64,000 nt of DNA from Icerya purchasi (Eukaryota > Arthropoda > Insecta > Hemiptera > Monophlebidae), in NCBI GenBank assembly GCA_039619475.1, contig CM077116.1, positions 17,171,443 through 17,235,442 on the forward strand, given 5' to 3'. Every line of letters starts with the position of its first letter. Position 1 is the first letter of the stretch. Positions 23,781 to 34,377 of this stretch are shown here, piece after piece. The notes under the pieces were generated by a model. It was not told the origin of the DNA and made no database searches. It saw nothing but the letters and a program-made list of their open reading frames with translations. The position numbers and the translations under genes were made by a program.

Positions 23781-24165
23781 CATTGTAAACTGTCGCTTGC
23801 ACTTTGGCCATTCTGCTCTTCCTTCCTCTCGTTTTCGCTATACCCTTGTTTTCTTTCCAAATTTCCCTCTCCATCTCAATGAAACGGTAGTTTGCGACGC
23901 CAATCACATCTTTTTTGAATGTCCATTCCTTTTTGTCGAACGTTGTATTCTATATTCTTGTCTGCTGAAACTTAAGCCCCCTACTCCTTATTGTGCATCT
24001 TATATTTTGTCCTTCCCCTTACCATCTATTATTTTATTCATTAATTCCTTTGTCCATATCTGACCGAATCAAAATTTAACTGACAGCTCGTTTCTTTTTT
24101 GTTGTTTCTGGGTGCAGGTCTTTAGCTGACGTGCTCAAAGGGAGGATATAAAAAAAATATATATA
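23781..24165 (+). pseudogene. 3' tail of a second LINE, fused in frame to the fragment before it
   Basis: The frame continues from the RT fragment into a different protein: CDANHIFFECPFLFVERCIL resembles the post-RNase H region of the LINE at 38136-39178 (DADHLIFECNFYTMQRIIL). A stop follows at about 24062, then a 3' untranslated part with GCTGACGTGCTCAAAGGG and an A-rich tail near 24148-24165. The in-frame join is a chance junction between two LINE pieces. Confidence 0.7.
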
Positions 24166-27100
24166 TAAAATAAATGCTTGGTGGACTGAGGAAAATCGAC
24201 GCAGCTTAATAAGAGGCGCGCAAACCTGAACAAGGTCTTCTTGAAAGAAAACCGTTTTACGAAGCCACTGAAAAACTGTTGTACGCCTCTGGAATTGCGA
24301 AGTAATTGGTGGACCGTTAAAAAATTATTGAATACTTTTATACCCAAACTTTAAACCCGGTTTTCTCAAACCGTGTTTTTCAGTGAAAGACCTTAAAAAG
24401 TGCTTGACCAAACGCGCTGAAATTTTTTGCACATCTTTTCTTTAATATTATTTTTTAGACGAATTTAAGGGTTTTAGAAGATATATTAAAAAAAAAAAAA
24501 AAAATTTTTCGAAGCAAAAACATCGAAAAATATTGCCTCCGAAATTCGAAGTATTTGCTAACTATTTTTTTAGATTTATCTACAAATTATAATCCCAATA
24601 ACACCGAAATTTCTTTTATGTTTCAGATAAATACTATAAAACCTAAAAATTTCACCAGTTGATAACTCTCTTCACGACCTTTCCAAAAAAGACTAGACCA
24701 TAATTCTGGATGTTAGATTATTTAAAAAAACAAAATGTGATAGTTAAAAGTATGAATAAAACATGTGTTAAGTTTTAAAAATATCGAACTAATTGTTCAC
24801 TAAAAGAAATCTATAAAAAACGACTAAATTTGACAATTTAAAGATATCCTCATCCTTGAGTGATTAATGGTAAAAAAAATGTTACTACATTCTATTAACC
24901 CCCTTTTAATGACTAATTTTATACTGGAAATGTGTGCCGCATACCTAAATTTGCATATCTCGTGTAGATCCATCACTTTTTTTCACGTATTATAGAAAAA
25001 GTATGTAGAATATTACAGTTAAATTACGCATGAAAATAAAAATATTAAGTATCCTAAAATTAATATGGATTTAGATGTACAGGTTCTTTTTTATACTTAT
25101 TTTCATTTATTTTTTTAAATTGTCTTATTGAACGCCTTTCATTTCGAGATCAATACTCCGCTTAATTAATAATCTCTTACATAAACGTAGTGAACATCTA
25201 TTTTGATTCAATGTAATTCTTAATCCTCATCCTCTCCTTTCACGTAGAACTAAAACATTCTTTAACTATCCGATTTTGCCAATGAAATAAACAGCTGTTC
25301 TCAACACCGAAACTAGGAAATTGTTTTCTTAGGTGATTCACTCACAGACGAAGGCCTCCTTTTTTTAATTATCAAATTAATACTGTAACAGAAAACAAAT
25401 GCGTAAGTTAAAATCTAGCAAAAAAAAAAAAATAAATAAATAAAAAAAGCCCAAACAAGTTTAGATAAGCGAAATGCAACTAACAAATTGTTAAAAAAAT
25501 GTGATCAAACGATGTTGAAATGAACAAATTAAATAGTAACAATAAAAAAGGAGATAACACAGAGGATTTCAAAAAGTAAAGGACGCATATTAAAAAGAGC
25601 TTTTTAGGGTATCGCAAAATGGATATTCTTCCACTTGTGTTCTTTCGTGTCATTTTAATTACCTTTTTTTTTTATGTGTTATCTTCATTGCATCGATTTT
25701 TACCCTTATCACATTTATCACCTAACCACTTTAAATAATAAAAAGATCGGCACTGATGCTAAATTACAAATATTATTATCAGCAAAAATCATAACTCCGT
25801 ATTAATAGCATTATCAAATTTAAAAACAATACATTTTTTCGAATCGTTATGCCGAAGTTTTAAAATTACAACTATTTTAATTTTTCTGGACAAAAGCGTC
25901 GTTTTGAAACAGATGTTTTGAAGATACCCGAAAAAAAAAAAAATGAACGGGAGAAATTTTTTTTACAACCATTTAATTTCGAAATCACTATCTTGCATTA
26001 TGTGAAATGTAAGTCTATCCCTTACTCGTTTATATAAAGACTACTCAGTCAATAGTGGTTTTCCGTAAACAAACGGACTAAATTTGTTACCGAAATTCTA
26101 TTTTACTGTGGTGAGTGAAAACCGTCAAAATTCAGAAACCGCTAACAGTATTTAAAATTTACTCTCCTGAAAAAAAAAAAAACTTGGTACTTTCACTTAT
26201 CGAGAAAAAGCTATTTTAATGGCTTCCACAAACAACAGGATTATTTTAATATATCATGAGTCATTATGACGGAAGAAATGATGGTCATAAAACAAACGTC
26301 TCAAGCGATATCGGTAACAAGCTGATGATATTACACGTCAATATAAAGTATATCCGAAAATAAAGATATCACAAAAATGCCGTTAGAAATAAATTAAGTA
26401 TTACGAAACAGCATAAAAAAAAAAAAATAAGTATGGTTTATTTAACTGAGTTGAGGTAGGTAAGTTATGATGAATATAACAAATAAATGCAATTAATCAA
26501 TGTGAAACCTACGCCAGCTGTCATTTAGGCAATGGTGTTTCGTTCGGGTAGGACCTGACATCCCGCTTCCGCACAAAGACATTTCAAAAATTTCACTTGC
26601 AGTTAATGTCTGTAGTGCCCAAAAATTAAAACCTAGAGATGTGTAATTATACAGATATAAAATAACGTGTCGAAGTTCTGAAAACTGTGCTAAACAAAGT
26701 TTTGTTATTCCATCTTTAAAACTAATGGTAAACTAAAACAATCAGACGTAACAGCTGAGTCGTGAATTAATTTCTCCAAACGTCCTACACCGATGACCTT
26801 TTCCTCAAAAATTAAATATGGGAATAATTTAAAACTGTTCCTTAAAGACCTGATCTTGTTACAATTCTCTTTAATGCCAATAAGAATTTTTACGTTAATC
26901 CTATAAAATACTGGTTTAGTACCGCGCTATATTTTTTACATTTCTGACTGCCAGCTAACTACAGTTTAAAGGTGACACGGCAAACAGTTATACGATTACC
27001 TTTTGAAGAGAGGAGAGGGGAGAAGAAAATTTGCATCGGATTTTAAAAATTCTAAGGATTTAAGAAAAACACTGGTGTAGAAGCTAAGAAAATCTCTGAG

Positions 27101-27179
27101 GATATATATGCATATATACATATATCTGCATGTGTGTAAAATATTAATTTTAGCCTGGAAGCTTTTCATCCGTATCTCC
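24166..27179. other. AT-rich intergenic or intronic stretch with no recognised gene
   Basis: A moderately complex block at 24166-24480 (with AAACCCGG, CAAACCGTGTTTTTCAG) looks like a transposon interior but I cannot name it. There are homopolymer A runs near 24490, 25425, 25930, 26170 and 26415. A short motif at 26527-26546 (TTAGGCAATGGTGTTTCGTT) recurs with one change near 55946. A TA-type microsatellite is at about 27100-27130. Confidence 0.55.
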
Positions 27180-28845
27180 ATCCATGTATTTAAGACTCTT
27201 GCTCATGTCGCTGTAGCTAGCCAATCATATTCAATTCCTTCCTGTTACCTGCTATGTTCTTGATCTCTTTATACGTCACTTGCGTTCTTATTTTTACTTG
27301 ATCCATTCATGTTATCCTAGGTCTTCCACTTTTTCTTCTTCCTTCTAATTTTCCCTTGATTATGACCATCATAAAGGCGTTGTGACGCAGTGTGTGTCCT
27401 AGAAGCCTTTCTCGTCTTTGTTTGTATAGTTTCCATCAGTTTCCTTTTTTCATTTACCATTTCCAACACAGCTGAATTCCTTTCTTCTGCGACCATGATA
27501 TATTCATAATGCGGCGCCACCTCCACATTTTGAAGGCCTCAAAACGTTTTTTTAGTTTTTTCGTTAACACCTATATTTCCGAGCCATATAGTAAATATAT
27601 TCTATGTATATGTATGATTTCAATAATTTTTTTCTTGTTTCTATTTTCATTTTTCTTTTTCAATAAATCTCTTCTTTTCATAAACACTTGTTTAGCTATT
27701 GCAATTCCTGTTTTTACTTCCGTGCCGCTTCTTCCTGTATTCGTTATCATACTTCCCAAGCATTTGAATTGTTCTACTTGGTCTAAAGCCTTGTTTTCTA
27801 ACAATATTTAAATTTTATTTTCATCTTTTACCGCTGTTAGGATTTTTGTTTTACTTTGGGTTATGTTTAAATTTATTTGCTTAAAGTATTTTTGTAATAT
27901 TGATATTTGTTGTTACAGCTGTTGTTCATTGTCTGCGATTAATGCAATATCATCTGCAAATCTTATACAGGATACCTCTTCCCCACTTATTTTTTCACCT
28001 GTAGTCTTCTTTCATTTCCCGTACCGGTTCTTCGATCACCAAGTTAAAAAGTATAGGTTAAAATGGACATCCTTGTCTTATTCCTCTTTGTATTTTCACT
28101 TTTTCTTTTGAATTGCCAACTCTTATCTTCGCCGCTTGTTCTTTGTATAACTCCCATATTATTCTTCTATTCTTGTAATCTAACCCTATTTCCTCTAATT
28201 TTACGAGAATAATACACCCCATGTTATATGTCTATGAATACTATACATAATTCTTCCCCAATTTCTATCATCTTTTCGATAACTAATCTTAATGCCAATA
28301 TAGCTTCTCGAGTACCTTTTTCTTTCCTGAATCCAAACTGGTCATCGCTTAATGTTTCCTCTATCCTTTGTCTTATTCTGTTCGGTACAATTTTTATTAA
28401 TAGTTTTGATACGTGTGGTATTAAGCTATTATTGCCGTGTTTTTAAATTCTGTAGGCAATTTGCCCTCTCCATAATACCTTTTCGTTAAATTAAACAATT
28501 CCTCTATAAATTCTTCATCATCCATTTGTAATAATTCCGTTAGTATGTTATCCGAGCCCGGTGCTTTTTCTTTATGAGTTGTTTCAATGCTAACTCAAAT
28601 TCTCCTTTTATTATTTTGGGTCCTTTATCATCATTTCCTTTGTTTTCATTTATCATTATTTCTTCTATATTCTCTTCCGTCTTATATAGCGCTTCCAGAT
28701 GTTCTTTTTATCTTCTACATATTGCTTCCTCTTTTATAAGTAGTTTACCCTGTTTATCATTTATAACATTACCCCCAGTTATTATTTTACGCATTGGGTT
28801 CCGCTTATTTATTTCCCTATCCGTGTCTAGTGATGCATAAATGGT
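27180..28845 (-). pseudogene. RTE-like LINE relic (reverse transcriptase to C-terminus)
   Basis: On the minus strand the blocks run in order through several frames: a linker with NKRNPMRKIITGGNVINDKQ (about 28820), KAPGSDNILTELLQMDDEEF, LPTEFKNT, GNSKEKVKIQRGIRQGCPF, IRFADDIALIADNE (the RT catalytic FADD box, near 27950), QVEQFKCLGSMITNTGR (27770), VLEMVNEKRKLMETIQTK and GKIRRKKKKWKT (27400-27320), and the final TWMDQ/KNIAGNRKE block near 27300-27220. Many stops and frameshifts are present. The 5' endonuclease is missing, as is common for 5'-truncated copies. The plus-strand open frames across this region are shadows. Confidence 0.85.
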
Positions 28846-28859
28846 GATGGGAATGTGGT

Positions 28860-30405
28860 AATTGGCAATAGCTGTATAATTCGGGAAATGTAAAAATGAT
28901 AACGCAGAAAATGAAAAAAATTTTAGGAGACTCCCACGCTAAAACATATGCATGTTAAAACCATATATTTTCTGGAGCTAAGTTCAGATCATATACCAGT
29001 CTTAGTATGCTTCGGTGTTGCACCTATCTATAATTATTATAAACAACCATTGGTCAATAACAGTACAAACTGGTCAAAATTTGCAGATAGTATGGAATTA
29101 AATACAACATTAAACATACGGTTAAAAACGAAAGAAAATTTAAATAGTGCCGTAGAAGTATTTGTTAGTAACGTTCATAAAACTTGTAGATCTGCCACTA
29201 CATATTATAAATCTAAATTTCATCAGAATCACACCCCTAACGTACCCATTGAAATTAGAAAATTAATACAAGTTACACGAAAAGCAAGACGTAGGTGGCA
29301 GCGTAATAGAGTACCATCATTAAGACATGAATGTAATTATTTTCACAGTCAACTACGGTAGACTATCATTCAGTACAACAATAATAAATACACTCAGTTC
29401 TTTTCTTCGTTAAACTCTGAAAATTTATCAGTATGGCCAGTAACTAAGTCATACCTAAAGAAATAGCCAAGGCAAGTACCGTTAAGAAAATGCAACGGTG
29501 AGTGGGCAAAGACAGAAAAGGATAAAGTTGTAACTTCCGCTGAATATATGTATGATACCCTTGAACCATATGACGACTTACACGATTATGATAACAATCG
29601 CATAGTCCAACAACTCTTAAATGCCTATATTAAAAACAGTTATCATTGTTTTATAATTACTTTAATTCCATTCTACGTCAACTGATTTAAAACAATATTT
29701 ATTTGCTATTTTTGTCAATTGCCTAATAATATGAACCTGGCCGGTTAGACAACGCATTAAAAAAAAAGGAAAAAAAAAGGAATTAGCTGGAATTTCGGGA
29801 TTAAGCAAAATGGGAGAATTAAGGCAGTTAGTTTCTCGTCAACTAAAAACTTTTATATAAAAACAACCCAGGGGAAAGTGTAAAATCATCATCCCGTTAC
29901 TTTAAATAACTAGAATTTATTCATGAGTACAATTTTGCAACGAAGTAACCAAACAACATAAATTTATAAAAAATGTCGGGAAAATTGATAGCAATAAATT
30001 AAACAGATTACACGTAGTTCGAAAAGAATTCTGAAATTGATCATATTTATATTTAGTACACTTCTATAACTTTAAACTTAGAAAATAAAAAAACAGGCAT
30101 CAACCACAAAGCATATAAAGTTTGAACTGAGTGTCAGCAATAGTTTACCAGTATGTTCAATAGAATCATCCGTACTATTCGGATTTATAACATCTGAAAG
30201 AAATAACCATTTCTAAATCCGGGAAAAAACAATTTAACAACTTCCGTGTAAGAACTCTACTGCTGTACATTTAATATAAGGTATTTAAGAAACTAATAAT
30301 CAATCTTATAAGAAATACCGCTGATAACAAACTAATTATCCAACAAGCTTATTTTAAGACAGACAAAAATAGCGTTGAAGAGCAAAGGGGCACGAAGGCA
30401 AAGTG
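28860..30405 (+). pseudogene. Jockey-like LINE relic (endonuclease end, linker, RT fingers)
   Basis: On the plus strand a decayed endonuclease piece LGDSHAKTYAC (about 28920) is followed by LELSSDHIPVLVCF, the SDH end of the AP-type endonuclease. A long linker at 29060-29360 (NWSKFADSMELNTT, IRKLIQVTRKARRRWQRNR) follows, then GEWAKTEKDKVVTSAEYMYD near 29500. After a poorly conserved gap, the RT finger motif appears at about 30195-30400 (ITISKSGKKQFNNFRVRTLL and VFKKLIINLIRNTADNKLII). It stops where a MITE inserted at 30437. RT catalytic aspartates are not visible. Confidence 0.8.
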
Positions 30406-30436
30406 AAACTGTGTATCCGTGAATCCGACACTCTAC

Positions 30437-31146
30437 TAGGCATGGGTAACTCCGGACACAGTTATATCCTCAGAAACATATCTGCAGTCGGACAGTTATA
30501 TCCTCGGAAACATATCTGCAGTCGGACACAGTCGGATATATTTTCGACGACATATCTCAACTCCAAAAAACGTCACACAACGAACAAATATTGTCATTCC
30601 GGACAGTTTAATTCACCTCTGACGGAGTTATTTGATATGTCACCGCTCTGAAAGGTGACAGCTGCCCACGCAACTGTCAAAATTTGCCTTATCATTACCG
30701 TTTCGCGGAATTACGTCATGTTCATAGACTGCAGTATGGTGGGGTAATAGCGACGGTGATTTAAAATTTTCAAATCGAATGAGTAATATGATCCACGAAT
30801 TTAATGCTAGATGTCATTTAACGCTACGCGAACTAGCTATTTTATGCTTATAGATAAGAAATATCATATTCACCAGAAAACAGTATGTATGTGTGAGAGA
30901 AGTTTTTCATCTGCTGTCGGTGAATCAGAATTGCGCTTAGAAAATGCGCACCGTGTTCAAGGACGTTTTGTTGCTTTGTGCGTTCGGAGTGCTGCGCGGA
31001 GTTGAAGTTAAATACGCAACGAGGAGTGCGATTACCTGGATGTGAGATAACTTCGCCGAAGTTGGAGTTGAGAAGTGAATATATATTCGCAGTCGGAAAG
31101 GACGGATATATATCCAACTTCTTTAGCGGAGATTTGGGCATCTCTA
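30437..31146. mobile_element. 710-bp hAT-type MITE with perfect 8-bp target duplication
   Basis: CACTCTAC occurs immediately outside both ends (30429-30436 and 31147-31154). The element begins TAGGCATGGGTAACTCCG and ends CGGAGATTTGGGCATCTCTA, which are imperfect inverted repeats of each other. The interior has a tandem repeat at about 30452-30540 and short CGGACACAGTCGGATATA-like motifs near both ends (30525 and 31095). No transposase is encoded; the open frames inside are chance. An 8-bp duplication supports the hAT superfamily. Confidence 0.85.
30450..30540. repeat. Short tandem repeat inside the MITE
   Basis: A unit of about 34-36 bp (CGGACAcaGTTATATCCTC then GGAAACATATCTGCAGT) is present twice in a row, with the start of a third copy. 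The copies differ by a two-base indel and one substitution. Confidence 0.75.
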
Positions 31147-31154
31147 CACTCTAC

Positions 31155-34100
31155 ATTGCATGACCAATCATAGTCAATTAATAAATAACACTTACGGTAT
31201 AGCAAACGATTTAGAGTGTTACAGAATTTTCTAAATAGAAAGAAAAGTAAATAACGCATTCTGAGAAACAAACTTGCCCCTGAAAGCGTTTTAGCTCTTA
31301 AACTATTCTACATATGTTTATGATAAGTTTGTTGGTAATAATACACAGAATCGTTTGTAAAATAACAAGAAGATGGAAAGATTCAGGCGAAATTGTAAAA
31401 TATGCTAAAAAACTAAAAAGCGGAAATTCATTATAGGCAAAATGCACTAGAATAAAGCAAAGGAAAGTTCAAATTGGTATCTTTGATCTCGAAAATGCAA
31501 AGACAAAGTACAAACAAACTGAAGCTGGCATAACTTGAACAGTATTTAAAGCACTGCGGGGAAAACTGAGAATTTTTGTATGGAGAAGATAAGTGTGCGC
31601 AAAAACATTAATTCCGAATAAAAAAAATTTGACGTTCAAAAACCGTTTAAGAATTGAATTCATATTGTAATTGTCTCATACGCAAGAAACGAAAAAAATA
31701 AAAATATGAAAAAATTTATATTCGTAATTTAAAAATGTTATGAGGAAATACAAATTATCTGGCGCTATAAAAAAAATGCGACAAATTATTTCACAATAAA
31801 TGTATAAGACAGTAAAGAAAACAATTGCGTAAAGCAGCTTCTATTGAGGACAATTAAAAAAAAAAAATGTTGTAAATGGCTTTCTTATTGATTTCAATTT
31901 AAATCATTTTCTGAGTATAGAAAAGGCACTTCTTACAATTACCGACATTTATTTCAGTCGGCACATTCGATAAATTTGTTTTTTATATCTGCGCAACACT
32001 TAAATTATTTTTTGATACAGCGATTATTGGGATGATGGAAGTTACACACGTTCAAAAGAAATATCAACATTTAAAATAAGAGCATTAATAGAGATATTTA
32101 GAAATCATTAGCATATAGAGAAGAGAATTAAAATTTAAGTTTTACTTCATTCGAAGTCAACATTTTTTCGTATAATAAAATTACGCTATATACACACATT
32201 TATACATCTCCCCGTTTCGTAGTTACTTTAACGTTGGTTTTTAAGTTCCATATTACCTGCATCGCATTTATTATATGTTAGTTAAATAATGGGGGTATTT
32301 TCTTCTTCTTTACGGTCATTCCGATGTATTAAAAACCATTGGAAAATGAAACGGTAATATTAACGATTTTCAGAAGTTACAAGAAAAAAAATTCAGAGGA
32401 TACTTAATTGCTGCGGTGAAATTTTGTTATTTTATACAATGTATCTACAGAGTATTTTGCTTTCAAATTAATACTGAATGTTAAATTACGACTTAATTTA
32501 CATCGTTCTAGAATTTTAAATGTGCGTGGTAAGTGTAATATTAAAAATTACCAATTTTTTTTTGTTAGAATTTACTGAAAATTAAAAAAACATTCCAACT
32601 TTCATAAAATGAAGAATAATTACTTAAAGGCAGATCACCTTGTAGTCATTAGTAAACTAACAAAAATGAGTCTTTATTTAAGAACCTTTTTGTTTTTCTA
32701 ATTTCTCTTTTACTTTTTGAAAAACAGAAAAATTTTATCCTTTTATTCCCTTTATTCTGTAAACATTTGTTCAATACACACCGTTTTCACAATTAAAATG
32801 GAAGACGCTTTTAACGTAAAACATTTTGTTTAAAAGTTTTAATTACTTAGATCTATTACAAAAACAACAAAATGGTTTTTTCACTACCAAATAATGAATT
32901 GTTAAAATTCGCCTTATTTCTAAGACAAATCTTCTAAACTACAAATAGAAAAGTTAACGAATTTTCGAAATGTTGCAATTTCTTAGGAAAATTTTTGAAT
33001 ATCCAAGTTTAACCGGACTTAATACTAAAATTTTAGAGTAAAATTCACTTTTAACTTTATCATGATTTCATTAAAATCCTTAAAATATCTTAAAAACATC
33101 TTGTAATTTGAAAAACAAATTAAATTTTACTGATTTTCAAGAAATTTTAACGGTTATAGAAACCAGTTGTGTAACTGTTACTTCTTACAAAATTACCTAT
33201 TTTTTTAACAGTATTCAAATTAAATATTCATCAAAATTCATTATCATTTATGTTAAATGAAAACGCACTAGCGATTTCTACATTGACAAAAAGTCCGTTA
33301 TTTCGAAGTTCGAGTATGAAGTGCAATGCGAAAGTTGTTTTTTTCGGCTGTTTTCATTACCTCAAACTTCGAAATTCTTTTAGGATAGTAAACTCGAGAG
33401 TTGAATGCAGAAAAAATCTATCAATTTAATTTTACTAGCGTAGTAACGTAATAATTATATTACGTTGCTAAATTAAATATACGATTAATTTCGATGCAAT
33501 GAATTCCTAATAGAAACAGTAATGAATATGAACTTTTTACGTATTCCCCAATTTTAATCTACTTTAATGAGTATAAATGCAAAATATGGTTTTATTACGT
33601 TACCGTGAAAAAGCCAATGTAAACTTTAAAAAAAAATTATAAACTTTCCGGCTTTTATACGTGACAAAATGTGCGCATTACCGGTTTATGTAAAAGCAAA
33701 CCGGTAACGTGCATGTTTCTCCTTATCGAAATGTTTGGCATTAAATACACGATATTTTAATTTATTTACGGGAAAAATGAAATGCGGCTGTTTGTGTAAA
33801 GGCGTTTTTCATGCCCCGGAAATAGTTCTGAAACATAAGATTATCTACTTACGGAAATATGAAACAACTGCCTTGCCATTACGTTAATCATTTTATGGGA
33901 AAACTAATTATTTTCCGATTATTAAAAAGTTATAATTACCTGATTATTAGAAATAAAAAAGAACGTAACAAGACACACGTACCTTCCGTTCTTCTACTTC
34001 AACTGTATCTAGCGGATTTGACGAGAAATACCATGCTGCCAAGAGTATACTCGGAACGAGTTATATTGTGCAACAATATGGCGAATTTTTTTGATAGATT

Positions 34101-34377
34101 TAAATTTTTATACTCATTAATTGAAAATGTATTAATTACTTATATTTTACTAAAAAATATTATTACTTGATTTCAAAGAAAAACATATATATTTTAAAAG
34201 TGGAAGTATGATTTTTAGATTAATTTTATCACTTCTTGACTTGATATTCAGTGTATTAAATAATTTATATTTTTATGTATATAAGGGCTATAATTGTAAC
34301 TTTTTATGTAGTAAATAAATTTTTGATTTTACCCTTTTTGCTCATACTATTCTTAAACGGAAATACTTTAAATGATG
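31155..34377. other. AT-rich stretch, nothing recognised except one hairpin
   Basis: I found no exon, RNA gene or transposon signature that I can support. The 103-codon open frame at 33859-34170 has no family resemblance. A compact hairpin lies at 33671-33714 and is listed separately. Confidence 0.55.
33671..33714. repeat. Small perfect-core hairpin
   Basis: GTGCGCATTACCGGTTT (33671-33687) pairs with AAACCGGTAACGTGCAT (33698-33714) around a 10-base loop. As RNA this is a 17-bp stem with two G-U pairs and one A-C mismatch. It is shorter than a typical microRNA precursor. The function is unknown. Confidence 0.6.

Noticed and set aside
23391..23783. 130-codon minus-strand open frame
   Set aside because: Shadow of the LINE reverse transcriptase fragment on the plus strand.
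27509..28840. Series of plus-strand open frames of 70-100 codons
   Set aside because: They are antisense to the RTE-like LINE; the minus strand carries FADDIALIA and other RT motifs.
30450..30540. CRISPR-like repeats
   Set aside because: Only two and a bit tandem units without spacers, inside a eukaryotic MITE.
30811..31271. Overlapping open frames on both strands
   Set aside because: They fall in or cross the edge of the 710-bp MITE and have no protein family features.
33859..34170. 103-codon open frame
   Set aside because: No recognisable motif, no splice-site support and AT-rich codon use; likely chance.
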